A DNA stretch of 64,000 bases from Lachnospiraceae bacterium (GTDB lineage Bacteria; Bacillota; Clostridia; Lachnospirales; Lachnospiraceae), in the NCBI GenBank assembly GCA_015057525.1, contig SVEE01000009.1:1-64000 (forward strand). The letters are read 5' to 3'. A model generated the notes under the pieces. The model was not told the DNA's origin and did no database searches. It was given only the letters and a program-made list of their open reading frames with translations. Positions 7,701 through 15,978 of the stretch are shown here, piece after piece. Position numbers and translations under genes: made by a program. Position 1 is the stretch's first letter; the number at the start of each line of letters is the position of its first letter.

Positions 7701-7860
7701 CGAGCATATATATGTGCCATGCCGACACATCGCAACGCTTCGCGTCGCTCAGTGTCGCGGCATTCGCCCTATGCATCTTCGCTCGAATGCGCCTGCCTGT
7801 GTGCGAGCACCCAGCAGTTACCTTCGGTTCGTATGCGCGTGGCTCATTGCTTGTGCAAAA
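7691..7860. other. GC-rich structured intergenic patch
   Basis: About 57% G+C by hand count over 7701-7860, in DNA that is otherwise close to one third G+C. It contains short self-complementary pieces (ACGC-TTC-GCGT at 7735-7745; ATGCCG...ACAC with GTGTCGCGGCAT). Several frames stay open only because stops are rare at this composition, and no ORF has a binding site. It is likely a repeated palindromic element or a foreign remnant rather than a gene. Confidence 0.5.
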
Positions 7861-7867
7861 TTTCAGT

Positions 7868-7896
7868 TTGATTATTTTTAATAATAGGAGTATAAT
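7868..7896 (+). promoter_or_regulatory. Promoter of DAHP synthase gene
   Basis: TTGATT (7868-7873), a 17-base spacer, TATAAT (7891-7896), with the gene start 65 bases further on. Confidence 0.65.
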
Positions 7897-7961
7897 CAGT
7901 TAGTGTATTGCGTTAAAGCGATAAATCATATTAGATTTTTATATAAATGGAGGACAGAAAA

Positions 7962-8990
7962 ATGGCATTACATATGGTGAAAAAGGTTCCAGGACCACAG
8001 GAGATTAGAGAAGCGTTCCCTATGGAGCCAGCATTGATTAAAATAAAAGAGGAAAGAGACGCCGAAATCAAGAAGATTTTTACTGGCGAATCAGATAAGT
8101 TTATTGCGATTATTGGACCATGTTCAGCTGACTATGAGGAATCAGTATTAGATTACTTAAATAGACTTGCCAAGGTTCAGGATAAGGTTGCTGAGAAGGT
8201 GTTAATTATTCCTAGAATTTATACTAACAAACCAAGAACAAATGGTTCTGGATATAAGGGAATGTTGCACCAGCCTAATCCAGAAGATAAGCCGGATTTT
8301 ATAGAAGGTGTTAAGGCTATCAGAAAGATGCACATAAGAGCTATTAAAGAAACTGGTCTTACTGCAGCAGACGAGATGTTATATACAGATAACTGGCCAT
8401 ACCTTGAAGATATTCTTTCGTACGTTGCTATCGGCGCACGTAGTGTTGAGAATCAGGCACATAGACTTACTGCAAGTGGTATGGATGTGCCAGTTGGTAT
8501 GAAGAACCCTACAAGTGGAGATTACAATGTTATGCTTAATTCATGTGTAGCTGCACAGTCAAAGCATACATTCCTTTTCTCTGGCTATGAGACAAAGACA
8601 GATGGCAATCCTTTAGCACATTGTATCTTAAGAGGTTCACTTAATAAGAGCGGACAGTCAATTGCAAATTATCACTACGAGGATTTAAGACTTCTTTTTG
8701 ATATGTATCAGAAATTTAATCTTGTTAATCCTGCATGTATAGTTGATGCTAACCACAACAACTCAGGTAAAAAGTGGGATGAACAACCACGTATTGTTAA
8801 TGAGATTTTACATTGTAGAAGACACTCAGATGATATTAAGGATCTTGTTAAGGGTGTAATGGTTGAAAGTTATATTGAGGACGGTAATCAGCCAATTGGT
8901 GGTGGATGTTATGGTAAGTCTATAACAGATCCATGCCTTGGATGGGAGAAGACAGAGAAACTTCTTCTTGATATGGCTGAGCAGTTATAA
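7962..8990 (+). CDS. aroF: 3-deoxy-7-phosphoheptulonate synthase (DAHP synthase, type I)
   Basis: A 342-residue cytosolic enzyme of the shikimate pathway, condensing phosphoenolpyruvate with erythrose 4-phosphate. Type I hallmarks are visible: IAIIGPCSAD near the N-terminus, IPRIYTNKPRTNGSGYKG, GLTAADEMLY, the MKNPTSGDYN lysine loop, the conserved ANHNNSGK (DANHNN metal site), and the GVMVESYIEDGNQ segment. The N-terminal extension is of the allosteric AroF/G/H kind. The start was set at ATG 7962, eight bases after GGAGG. The upstream in-frame ATG at 7947 overlaps the binding site itself. It is followed by a CBS protein and a HAD phosphatase in one probable operon. Which aromatic amino acid regulates it cannot be read from the sequence. 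Confidence 0.96.
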   Translation: MALHMVKKVPGPQEIREAFPMEPALIKIKEERDAEIKKIFTGESDKFIAIIGPCSADYEESVLDYLNRLAKVQDKVAEKVLIIPRIYTNKPRTNGSGYKGMLHQPNPEDKPDFIEGVKAIRKMHIRAIKETGLTAADEMLYTDNWPYLEDILSYVAIGARSVENQAHRLTASGMDVPVGMKNPTSGDYNVMLNSCVAAQSKHTFLFSGYETKTDGNPLAHCILRGSLNKSGQSIANYHYEDLRLLFDMYQKFNLVNPACIVDANHNNSGKKWDEQPRIVNEILHCRRHSDDIKDLVKGVMVESYIEDGNQPIGGGCYGKSITDPCLGWEKTEKLLLDMAEQL

Positions 8991-9005
8991 TTACGGAGGA
9001 ATTGA

Positions 9006-9389
9006 ATGAATATATTCAATATTTTAGTACCTAAGCAGATGCTTACATATTTAAATTCTAACGATACACTGGATAATGCAGCAGATTTTCTGATTGCAAG
9101 TGGTTATACGGCAGTTCCTGTGGTAGATGATGCGGGAATATATGTTGGAATTGTAAGCGAGGGGGACTTTCTTAGAATCGTAATGGATGAAGGAAGACAT
9201 AATCTTGGTAAATACAAAGTATCTGATATTGTTAGAACAGATGAGGAAGGTGCAGTACTTAATACTGTGACAAAGAGTGAGGTCTATGAGAAAATACTAG
9301 ATAGAAACTTTTTGTCTGTAGTAGATGATAGAAGATGCTTTATAGGTATAATAACAAGAAAGAGTGTAATTTTAGAGCTTAGTAAATAA
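9006..9389 (+). CDS. CBS-domain protein
   Basis: A 127-residue protein made of a pair of CBS motifs: DNAADFLIASGYTAVPVVDD.AGIYVGIVSEGD in the first half, and a shorter, weaker second with SVVDDRRCFIGIITRKSVI. CBS pairs bind adenine nucleotides or similar ligands and act as sensors. There is no attached catalytic domain, so it is a stand-alone CBS protein. GGAGG is at 8996-9000, and it lies 15 bases after DAHP synthase, suggesting one transcript. Partner and ligand are unknown. Confidence 0.88.
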   Translation: MNIFNILVPKQMLTYLNSNDTLDNAADFLIASGYTAVPVVDDAGIYVGIVSEGDFLRIVMDEGRHNLGKYKVSDIVRTDEEGAVLNTVTKSEVYEKILDRNFLSVVDDRRCFIGIITRKSVILELSK

Positions 9390-9398
9390 GAGGTATAT

Positions 9399-10058
9399 AT
9401 GAGATACGCAAATGTATTTTTTGATTTGGATGGTACTATAACAGAGCCAGTCCAAGGAATTACAAACGCAATAATATATGCTCTTGAGAAATATGACATT
9501 AAAGTTGAGGACCGGTCGAGCTTATATAAGTTCATCGGTCCTCCTTTAAGAGCTTCATTTAAAGAGTTTTATGGATTTACAGAGGAACAATCAGAAGAGG
9601 CTGTAAAACATTATCGCGAATACTATTCGGATAGAGGACTTATTGAAAATGAAATAATGCCTGGAATGAAAGAGGCATTAATAAAACTAAAAGAGTCTGG
9701 GTGTCATCTGTATGTTGCAACCTCTAAACCAGAGGAATATGCGAAGAAGATACTGGAAAATCTGGGTATAGCAGAATATTTTGATATAATTGCAGGAGCT
9801 ACTTTCGATAATACAAGAGATAAAAAAGAATTAGTTATAGAATATCTTTTAGATATTTCAGGAATAAAAACTTCAGGTATGATGTCCCAGACAGTCATGG
9901 TTGGAGACCGATATTTTGATATCTTAGGAGCAAAAGCCTTTGGACTCGATAATATTGGAGTAACCTTTGGCTATGGCACGAGAGAAGAATTTATAGAATG
10001 TGGAGCAATGCAAATAGTAGATACAGCAGAAGAACTAGTTGAGTATATATTAGATTAG
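9399..10058 (+). CDS. HAD-superfamily hydrolase (Gph/PGP-like phosphatase)
   Basis: 219 residues with the HAD motifs in order: FFDLDGTITEP (motif I, nucleophile D9), the helical cap with LYKFIGPPL, ATSKPEEYA (motif II), a lysine before the last motif, and MVGDRYFDILGAKAFG (motif IV). The cap type and the FDLDGTITEP/IGPPL pattern match phosphoglycolate phosphatase-like or PpaX-like enzymes, but the substrate cannot be decided. It sits nine bases after the CBS gene, last in the aroF-CBS-HAD set. Confidence 0.9.
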   Translation: MRYANVFFDLDGTITEPVQGITNAIIYALEKYDIKVEDRSSLYKFIGPPLRASFKEFYGFTEEQSEEAVKHYREYYSDRGLIENEIMPGMKEALIKLKESGCHLYVATSKPEEYAKKILENLGIAEYFDIIAGATFDNTRDKKELVIEYLLDISGIKTSGMMSQTVMVGDRYFDILGAKAFGLDNIGVTFGYGTREEFIECGAMQIVDTAEELVEYILD

Positions 10059-10094
10059 TCTTTATTGTAAAATTGATTTTGGCATATATGTTCT

Positions 10095-10257
10095 GTTGTA
10101 CAATATATAATCAAACATTTTAACTGCGTAATTAGCGACTGACGAAATCCACCAGTTACTTAAGACTTAGGCGCGAAAGCATTCTTGAGCGTCTTAGTCG
10201 AAGTTACTGGTTAGTTTGTCAGCGCGTTGCAGTTAGTTTGTATATATATTGTACAAC
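10095..10257. repeat. 163-bp imperfect palindrome (MITE-like or hairpin RNA)
   Basis: The ends are exact inverted repeats: GTTGTACAATATATA (10095-10109) and TATATATTGTACAAC (10243-10257). Pairing continues inward through AACTGCG/GCAGTT, GAC/GTC, ACCAGTTACTT/AAGTTACTGGT and GACTTAGGCGC/GCGTCTTAGTC with a few mismatches, to a 14-base loop near 10178. The whole unit could fold into one long hairpin. It has no ORF and lies between the HAD gene and the DUF951 gene. A miniature inverted-repeat element or a transcribed hairpin RNA fits; flanking target duplications are not clear. Confidence 0.72.
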
Positions 10258-10310
10258 TGAATATGTATGACAGAAATCACATTTTACATTTGAATAATCA
10301 TGGAGGAAGT

Positions 10311-10487
10311 ATGGAATTTTCAGTTGGACAGGTGATAAAATTGAAGAAACCACATCCCTGCGGTGGAAATCGCTGGGAGATACAGAGAGTTGGCATGGAC
10401 TTTAGACTGAAATGCCAGGAATGTGGACATTCAGTTATGGTATCAAGAAAAATAGTAGAGAAAAGCTTTAGAGGCTATATAGAATAA
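10311..10487 (+). CDS. DUF951 family protein
   Basis: A 58-residue protein: MEFSVGQVIKLKKPHPCGG, then RWEIQRVGMDFRLKCQECGH and VSRKIVEKSFRGYI. The pattern KPHPCGG, a DFRLKCxxCGH metal-type knuckle and R at the end is that of the DUF951 family found throughout Firmicutes, often near chromosome-segregation or ribosome-biogenesis genes. The start is at the ATG after GGAGG (10302-10306). The longer frame from 10227 runs into the palindrome and has no binding site. The role is unknown; a nucleic-acid-binding zinc knuckle is plausible. Confidence 0.9.
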   Translation: MEFSVGQVIKLKKPHPCGGNRWEIQRVGMDFRLKCQECGHSVMVSRKIVEKSFRGYIE

Positions 10488-10760
10488 GTTTAATTGATTA
10501 AAGCGTTCAATTGGCAAAAATGCTAAAAACCCTACGGGGTAAACTGTAACAAAGTGCCGAAAATATTTTTTACTTAAAAATAAGCTTACATCTCAAAAAT
10601 AAATTTGTTAATATATAAATATAAATTCTTGGCTTATAGTTCGAGAAAAGTGGGGAGAATCATTTTAACTGTATTTTGTGAAATGGTTCTTTTAATTTAC
10701 TTGAAAATTAGAGTAAGAAAAGTTTGAGTGTATTTGTGGTTAATGAATTAGGAGGAAAAA
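10488..10760 (+). other. Intergenic region with leader hairpin
   Basis: 273 bases without an ORF. It contains a small hairpin ACCCTACGGGGT (10530-10541) and, at 10657-10694, GAATCATTT pairing with AAATGGTTC (one G-T pair) followed by TTTTAATTT. The second is terminator-like and sits 70 bases before the CarD-type gene, so it may end an upstream transcript or attenuate the regulator gene. Confidence 0.4.
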
Positions 10761-11258
10761 ATGTTTGACGTAGGAGATTATATCGTATATGGACAAAATG
10801 GAATATGTCAGGTAGTGGATATTACACATCCGAACATTTCAGGTGCAGATGCTGACAGACTGTATTATGTATTGGTACCACAGAAAACTAGAGATAGTAA
10901 GCTTTTTTGCCCGGCAGATAATGACAGGGTAATACTTCGTAAGGTGGTAACTGCTGAGGAGGCAAAGGCAATCATAAAGGAAACGAAATCCTTAGAACCG
11001 CTTACCATAGCCAATGACAGAATGAGAGATGACAGTTACAAAAATGTCATGAAACAGTGTGATTTGAGACAATCCATTCAAATTATAAAGGCTCTTCTTA
11101 TTAGAAAAAAGGAAAGAGAAGAGAGTGGCAAGAAGATTACTGCAACAGATGAAAGATATCTTAAGATGGCAGAAGAGTTTCTGTATGGAGAACTTTCTAT
11201 TGCAACAGGCATGGATAAGGATACCGTCAAAGAAATGATTATGGATAATTGCAATTAA
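10761..11258 (+). CDS. CarD/CdnL-family transcriptional regulator
   Basis: 165 residues. The N-terminal ~70 residues are the RNA-polymerase-interacting Tudor-like domain of CarD/CdnL/TRCF: FDVGDYIVYGQNGICQVVDI and RLYYVLVPQKTRDSKLFCPAD. The rest is a helical domain (KNVMKQCDLRQSIQIIKALLIRKKEREESGKKITATDERYLKMAEEF, in part) as in CdnL, which stabilises open promoter complexes. GGAGG is at 10751-10755. It stands alone with its own terminator. It probably acts as a global transcription factor on housekeeping promoters; that is family knowledge, not shown here. Confidence 0.92.
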   Translation: MFDVGDYIVYGQNGICQVVDITHPNISGADADRLYYVLVPQKTRDSKLFCPADNDRVILRKVVTAEEAKAIIKETKSLEPLTIANDRMRDDSYKNVMKQCDLRQSIQIIKALLIRKKEREESGKKITATDERYLKMAEEFLYGELSIATGMDKDTVKEMIMDNCN

Positions 11259-11271
11259 ATTACGAGTTAAT

Positions 11272-11309
11272 AAAAGCATCGAATCTATAAAAATGTTCGG
11301 TGCTTTTTT
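11272..11309 (+). terminator. Rho-independent terminator
   Basis: AAAAGCATCGAA pairs with TTCGGTGCTTTTT, followed by a T-rich end. It closes the CarD-like gene. Confidence 0.85.
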
Positions 11310-11354
11310 ATTGAAATAAAGGGGAGAAGTTTATTGCAGAATAAATCATATCAA

Positions 11355-11383
11355 TTTACACCCAAGTAAAGTTGTGATAAAAT
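11355..11383 (+). promoter_or_regulatory. Promoter of small acidic protein gene
   Basis: TTTACA (11355-11360), a 17-base spacer, TAAAAT (11378-11383). Confidence 0.55.
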
Positions 11384-11454
11384 ATTAGAGTAGTACATAA
11401 TTTGTGGTGTATTAAAATTACAGTATAAGTATAGGTTTTATGGAGGACAATAAT

Positions 11455-11652
11455 ATGGGTTTAAAAGATTTACTTGATGATGGAATTGGCAAGAAGATTG
11501 CAGATGGAATTGGTGATAAGGTAGACGAAGCAGCTATCAAAGAGATGGTAGAGAAATTAAAGGATAAGGTAGACGAGGAAGAACTCGTTGAGAAGTTAAT
11601 GTCAAAGTTCAACTTAGATAAGGCAAAAGCATTAAGCTTTTTAAAGAAATAA
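11455..11652 (+). CDS. Small charged helical protein, unknown function
   Basis: 65 residues beginning MGLKDLLDDGIGKKIADGIG, rich in K, D and E, with regularly spaced hydrophobics (DKVDEAAIKEMVEKLKDK, EELVEKLMSKFNLDKAKALSFLKK in part), suggesting two or three amphipathic helices. There are no cysteines and no membrane segment. The start is at ATG 11455, eight bases after GGAGG. The ATG at 11440 overlaps that site and is unlikely. It has its own promoter and terminator, so it is a monocistronic, probably well-expressed small protein. No family is recognised. Confidence 0.78.
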   Translation: MGLKDLLDDGIGKKIADGIGDKVDEAAIKEMVEKLKDKVDEEELVEKLMSKFNLDKAKALSFLKK

Positions 11653-11668
11653 GAATATTAGTAAAAAG

Positions 11669-11697
11669 TGCTATGGATATTTCCATAGCATTTTTTA
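11669..11697 (+). terminator. Rho-independent terminator
   Basis: TGCTATGGA, a four-base loop, TCCATAGCA, then TTTTTTA. A strong hairpin after the small acidic protein gene. Confidence 0.9.
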
Positions 11698-11724
11698 TTT
11701 TATATTTCTTATTGAGAAAAATTA

Positions 11725-11753
11725 TTGGAAAGACTGTAATAAAATGGTATAAT
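11725..11753 (+). promoter_or_regulatory. Promoter of hydCBA
   Basis: TTGGAA (11725-11730), a 17-base spacer, TATAAT (11748-11753), ~67 bases before hydC. Confidence 0.7.
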
Positions 11754-11819
11754 TAACGCAATTATGTGTTTTGATGCATTTATTAGTAGAATACTTTATT
11801 ATATACAAGGAGGAAGGAT

Positions 11820-12296
11820 ATGTTAGAACAGTCTTATTATGATAAGGCAGATGAGATTATCGCAAGTTATGGAACTGAGTCTAGATGGTTAATTCCAATT
11901 ATTCAGGATGTTCAGGCTGAGTATAGATATCTGCCACCGGAGTTGCTTACATATATAGCTGGGAAACTTAATATAACAGAAGCTAAGGCATATAGTGTAG
12001 CTACATTTTATGAGAATTTTTCTTTTGAGAAAAAGGGTAAATACGTTATAAAGGTTTGTGATGGAACAGCGTGTCATGTTCGTAAATCTACAGGAATACT
12101 TGATAGACTTTACAAGGAGTTAGGTCTTGCGAAGGGCAAACATACTACAGATGATATGATGTTTACAGTAGAGACAGTTTCATGTCTTGGAGCATGTGGA
12201 CTTGCTCCTGTACTTACGGTCAATGACGAAGTACATGCATCTATGACACCAGAAAAGGTTACAGCTTTAATAAAAGAATTGAGAGGTGAGAATTAA
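11820..12296 (+). CDS. hydC: Bifurcating [FeFe] hydrogenase, HydC (NuoE-like) subunit
   Basis: A 158-residue thioredoxin-like [2Fe-2S] protein of the NuoE family. The N-terminal helical part contains the LIPIIQDVQAEYRYLPPELL signature, and the cluster ligands are visible as CDGTACHVRKS (first pair) and CLGACGLAPV (second pair). In trimeric hydrogenases this subunit carries electrons between the NADH/flavin site in HydB and the H-cluster subunit HydA. AAGGAGG precedes the start. Its stop overlaps the start of hydB (TAATG). The three genes form one operon; the complex is soluble and cytosolic. Confidence 0.95.
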   Translation: MLEQSYYDKADEIIASYGTESRWLIPIIQDVQAEYRYLPPELLTYIAGKLNITEAKAYSVATFYENFSFEKKGKYVIKVCDGTACHVRKSTGILDRLYKELGLAKGKHTTDDMMFTVETVSCLGACGLAPVLTVNDEVHASMTPEKVTALIKELRGEN

Positions 12297-14206
12297 TGAG
12301 ATTAAATAATAGACAAGATTTGATTAATGCTCGCCAGGCGGCAAAGGCTGCTATGGAACAGGAGAAGTTCCGTATTCTTATCTGTGCAGGTACAGGATGT
12401 CTTGCAGGAGGTTCAGCTAAAATATACGATAAGATGTGTGAGCTTGTTGCGGGAAATTCTAATGTAGAAATAGAATTTAGTGAGGAGGCAGCTCACGGTG
12501 ATAATGGAGAATGTCCTACAAAGAAGTTTGTAGAGGCAGCAGGAGTTAAGAAGAGTGGTTGTCATGGTTTTTGTGAGATGGGACCACTTGTAAGAATTGA
12601 GCCATATAATTTCCTTTATACTAAGGTTAAGGAAGAGGATTGTGAAGAAATTTTCAATACCACTATTTTAGGTGGTCAGCCTGTAGAGAGACTTCTCTAT
12701 GAGATGGACGGTGTTAAGTACAAGACGCAGGAAGAAATTCCTTTCTATGCAAAACAGACCAGATTAGTACTTAAAAATTGTGGACATATTGATTCAGAGC
12801 ATATTAGTGAGTATCTTGCATTAGATGGATATTCAGCTCTTGAAAAGGCTCTCTTTGATATGACTCAGGACGAGATTATTAATGAGATTTACGATTCTGA
12901 ACTTAGAGGCCGTGGAGGCGGTGGCTTCCAAACTGGATACAAATGGAAACAGGTAGCAAGACAGGAAGAGAAAATTCGTTATGTGGTTTGTAACGGTGAT
13001 GAGGGTGACCCAGGCGCATTTATGGATCGTTCGGTTATGGAAGGTGACCCACATAAGATGATAGAGGGTATGATAATTGCTGGTTATGCAGTTGGAGCTC
13101 AGGAAGGTTATATTTACGTTAGAGCAGAATACCCGCTTGCTATTAGTCGTCTTAAAATCGCTATTGCTCAGGCTGAAGAGGCGGGATTACTTGGAGACAA
13201 TATCTTAGGTTCAGGATATAGCTTTACTCTTCATATAAATCGTGGTGCTGGTGCTTTCGTTTGTGGTGAGGGTTCAGCTCTTACTGCATCTATTGAGGGT
13301 GAGCGTGGTATGCCTAGAACTAAGCCACCTCGAACAGTTGAACAGGGACTTTTTGGTAAGCCAACAGTACTTAACAATGTTGAAACCTATGCCAACGTTC
13401 CTATGATTATTACAAATGGTGCCAAGTGGTATAAAGGCATCGGAACTGAGAAGAGTCCTGGAACAAAAGCATTTGCAGTAACAGGTAGTATTAATAACAC
13501 TGGTCTTATAGAGGTACCTATGGGTACAACTCTTCGTGAGATTGTGTATGAGATTGGTGGTGGAATTAAGAACGGTAAGGAATTCAAAGCAGTTCAGATA
13601 GGTGGACCATCAGGCGGATGTCTTATTGGAACTGATCTTGATTTACCACTTGATTTCGATTCACTTAAAAAACGCGGAGCTATGATTGGTTCCGGTGGTC
13701 TTGTTATAATGGATGAAGATACTTGTATGGTTGAGGTTGCAAGATTCTTCATGAACTTTACCCAGAATGAATCCTGCGGTAAGTGTATCCCTTGTCGTGA
13801 GGGAACTAAGCGTATGCTTGAAATTTTAGAGGATATAGTGGCTGGTCGTGGTACTATGGAACAGCTTGACATGCTTGAGGAACTTGGTACTGCTATTACT
13901 GATACGGCACTTTGTGGTCTTGGTAAGAGTGCAGCTCTTCCTGTTTTAAGTACACTTAGAACATTTAGAGATGAGTACGAAGAACATGTATTACATAAAA
14001 AATGTCGTACAGGAAACTGTCAGGCACTTAGAACATATAAGATTGATCCAGAGAAGTGTAAGGGTTGCTCAAAGTGTGCAAGAAATTGTCCTGTTGGTGC
14101 TATTTCAGGAGAAATCAAGAGTCCGTATACTATTGACCCAAGTAAGTGTATCAAGTGTGGTGCATGTGAAAGTGATTGTCCATTTGGTGCAATCGAAATC
14201 GTGTAA
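12296..14206 (+). CDS. hydB: Bifurcating [FeFe] hydrogenase, HydB (NuoF-like) flavoprotein subunit
   Basis: 636 residues. The N-terminal thioredoxin-like [2Fe-2S] domain has ICAGTGCLAGG and CHGFCEMGP cysteines. The NuoF core has the glycine-rich nucleotide/FMN segments LRGRGGGGFQTGYKW and CNGDEGDPGAFMDR, then the SLBB-like part. The [4Fe-4S] ligands are ESCGKCIPCREGT. At the C-terminus two ferredoxin clusters are CKGCSKCARNCPVGA and CIKCGACESDCPFGA. This is the full architecture of the electron-bifurcating subunit that couples NADH and reduced ferredoxin. The start overlaps the hydC stop by one base. Confidence 0.96.
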   Translation: MRLNNRQDLINARQAAKAAMEQEKFRILICAGTGCLAGGSAKIYDKMCELVAGNSNVEIEFSEEAAHGDNGECPTKKFVEAAGVKKSGCHGFCEMGPLVRIEPYNFLYTKVKEEDCEEIFNTTILGGQPVERLLYEMDGVKYKTQEEIPFYAKQTRLVLKNCGHIDSEHISEYLALDGYSALEKALFDMTQDEIINEIYDSELRGRGGGGFQTGYKWKQVARQEEKIRYVVCNGDEGDPGAFMDRSVMEGDPHKMIEGMIIAGYAVGAQEGYIYVRAEYPLAISRLKIAIAQAEEAGLLGDNILGSGYSFTLHINRGAGAFVCGEGSALTASIEGERGMPRTKPPRTVEQGLFGKPTVLNNVETYANVPMIITNGAKWYKGIGTEKSPGTKAFAVTGSINNTGLIEVPMGTTLREIVYEIGGGIKNGKEFKAVQIGGPSGGCLIGTDLDLPLDFDSLKKRGAMIGSGGLVIMDEDTCMVEVARFFMNFTQNESCGKCIPCREGTKRMLEILEDIVAGRGTMEQLDMLEELGTAITDTALCGLGKSAALPVLSTLRTFRDEYEEHVLHKKCRTGNCQALRTYKIDPEKCKGCSKCARNCPVGAISGEIKSPYTIDPSKCIKCGACESDCPFGAIEIV

Positions 14207-14221
14207 GGAGGTGCTGGACTA

Positions 14222-15910
14222 ATGGAATATATGACTATAGACGGAAGATGTGTACCTATAGAAGGTGAGAAAAATATTCTTGCTGTTATTCGTAAGGCTG
14301 GCATCGATTTACCTACATTTTGTTATCATTCAGAACTTTCTGTATACGGTGCTTGTCGTATGTGTGTTGTAGAGGATGACAGAGGCAGAATATTTGCATC
14401 ATGTTCAGAACAGCCACGTCCTGGTATGGTAATTAGAACTAATTCAACTAAGATTAGAAAATATCGTAAGCTTATTATAGAGCTTCTTCTTGCATCTCAT
14501 TGTAGAGATTGTACAGTGTGTACAAGAAATGGAAACTGTGAACTTCAGAACATTGCTTTTAAGGTAGGAATTCACAATGTAAGATTTAACAACAACAAAG
14601 AACAGGTGCCAATTGATTTATCATCACCTTCAATTGTACGTGACCCTAACAAATGTATTCTTTGCGGTGACTGTGTAAGAACCTGTGATGAGATACAGGC
14701 AGTTGGTGCAATTGATTTTGCATATAGAGGTTCTAAGATGGAGGTTACTCCTGCATTTGGCAGAAACTTAGCAGAGACTGATTGTGTGGGCTGTGGACAG
14801 TGTAGAGTTGTTTGTCCTACAGGTGCTATATCTGTTCGTACAAATGTAACTGATGTATGGCAGGCTATTGAAGACCCTAACATAAGAGTTGTAGCACAGA
14901 TTGCACCGGCAGTAAGACTTGCTGTAGGTGATAAGTTTGGATTCCCTAAGGGAACAAACACTATGGGTAAGCTTGTTGCTGCGCTTAGACTTATGGGTTT
15001 TGACAAGGTATACGATACAAACTTTGCGGCAGACCTTACCGTTGTAGAGGAATCTAAGGAGCTTGCTGAAAGATTAGAGAAGAATGAGAATTTACCACTC
15101 TTTACATCGTGTTGTCCAGGATGGGTTAAGTTCTGTGAAACTAAGTATCCTGAATTTGCTGGTAATATTTCTACATGTCGTTCTCCACAGGGAATGTTCT
15201 CTGCAGTAGCTAAGGAGTACTTTGCTAAGGCTGATGAAGAAGAGGGCAAGAAGACATTTGTAGTGTCTATTATGCCTTGTACTGCTAAGAAGGGCGAAAT
15301 AGAAAGACCTGATAATTTCACAGATGGAAGACAGGATACAGATAAGGTTCTTACAACTATAGAGGTTATAAGAATGATTCGCCAGGCAGGTATTAAGTTT
15401 GAGGAGATAGAAAGTGAAGCTCCTGATATGCCATTTGGTTTAGCCTCAGGTGGAGCTGCTATTTTTGGAGTAACAGGTGGTGTTACTGAGGCAGTACTTC
15501 GTCATGTTTCAGCAAGTAAAGGACATGAGGTTATTTCACAGATAAGTTTCTCTGGTGTAAGAGGTGAAGAGGGAATAAAAGAAACATCTATTATGCTTGG
15601 AGATAGAGAACTTAAGATTGCTGTAGTTAACGGTCTTGGAAATGCTGCTAAGCTTCTTGATGCAATTAAGGCTGGCGAGGCTAAATACGATTTTGTAGAA
15701 GTTATGGCATGTAGACGTGGATGTATAGCTGGTGGTGGACAGCCACTTCCTATAGGACCAAGAACTAGAGCTAGCAGAGCAGAAGGAATATATGCGGTAG
15801 ATAGAGAATCACTAGTTAGATTTACAGGAGATAATCCACTTCTTTCACAGGCGTATGAAGATGTCATCGCTGGTAAGGAGCATAAGTTACTTCACAGAAA
15901 TATTCACTAA
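14222..15910 (+). CDS. hydA: [FeFe] hydrogenase catalytic subunit HydA
   Basis: 562 residues. Order: N-terminal plant-type [2Fe-2S] domain (ACRMCVVEDD), the His/Cys3 [4Fe-4S] domain (HCRDCTVCTRNGNCELQ), two ferredoxin clusters (CILCGDCVRTC and CVGCGQCRVVCPTGA), then the H-cluster domain with all three signatures: TSCCPGW (C297, C298), MPCTAKKGE (C353) and MACRRGCIAGGG (C497, C501). It ends with the short small-subunit-like tail. It makes or consumes H2 and, with HydB and HydC, couples this to NADH and ferredoxin. No maturase (HydE/F/G) gene lies in the window, so these must be elsewhere. GGAGG is 10 bases before the start. Confidence 0.97.
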   Translation: MEYMTIDGRCVPIEGEKNILAVIRKAGIDLPTFCYHSELSVYGACRMCVVEDDRGRIFASCSEQPRPGMVIRTNSTKIRKYRKLIIELLLASHCRDCTVCTRNGNCELQNIAFKVGIHNVRFNNNKEQVPIDLSSPSIVRDPNKCILCGDCVRTCDEIQAVGAIDFAYRGSKMEVTPAFGRNLAETDCVGCGQCRVVCPTGAISVRTNVTDVWQAIEDPNIRVVAQIAPAVRLAVGDKFGFPKGTNTMGKLVAALRLMGFDKVYDTNFAADLTVVEESKELAERLEKNENLPLFTSCCPGWVKFCETKYPEFAGNISTCRSPQGMFSAVAKEYFAKADEEEGKKTFVVSIMPCTAKKGEIERPDNFTDGRQDTDKVLTTIEVIRMIRQAGIKFEEIESEAPDMPFGLASGGAAIFGVTGGVTEAVLRHVSASKGHEVISQISFSGVRGEEGIKETSIMLGDRELKIAVVNGLGNAAKLLDAIKAGEAKYDFVEVMACRRGCIAGGGQPLPIGPRTRASRAEGIYAVDRESLVRFTGDNPLLSQAYEDVIAGKEHKLLHRNIH

Positions 15911-15978
15911 TTAAATACATTAGCCGATATATTGTATAGAAAAGGATTTCTATGTTTATTTTCAAGGAGGAGATGGCT

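Noticed and set aside
7680-7903. Two overlapping 63-codon ORFs in the GC-rich patch
   Set aside because: They stay open only because stops are rare at this composition; no binding site and low-complexity translations.
10520-10570. Possible c-di-GMP-I-like riboswitch (GGGGTAAACTGT, AAAGTGCCG)
   Set aside because: Only fragments of the consensus are present; the tetraloop-receptor and the paired P1 stem could not be found.
13971-15321. Frames of 83-249 codons in other frames or on the opposite strand inside hydB and hydA
   Set aside because: They are shadows of strongly supported hydrogenase genes with all cluster motifs in the main frame.
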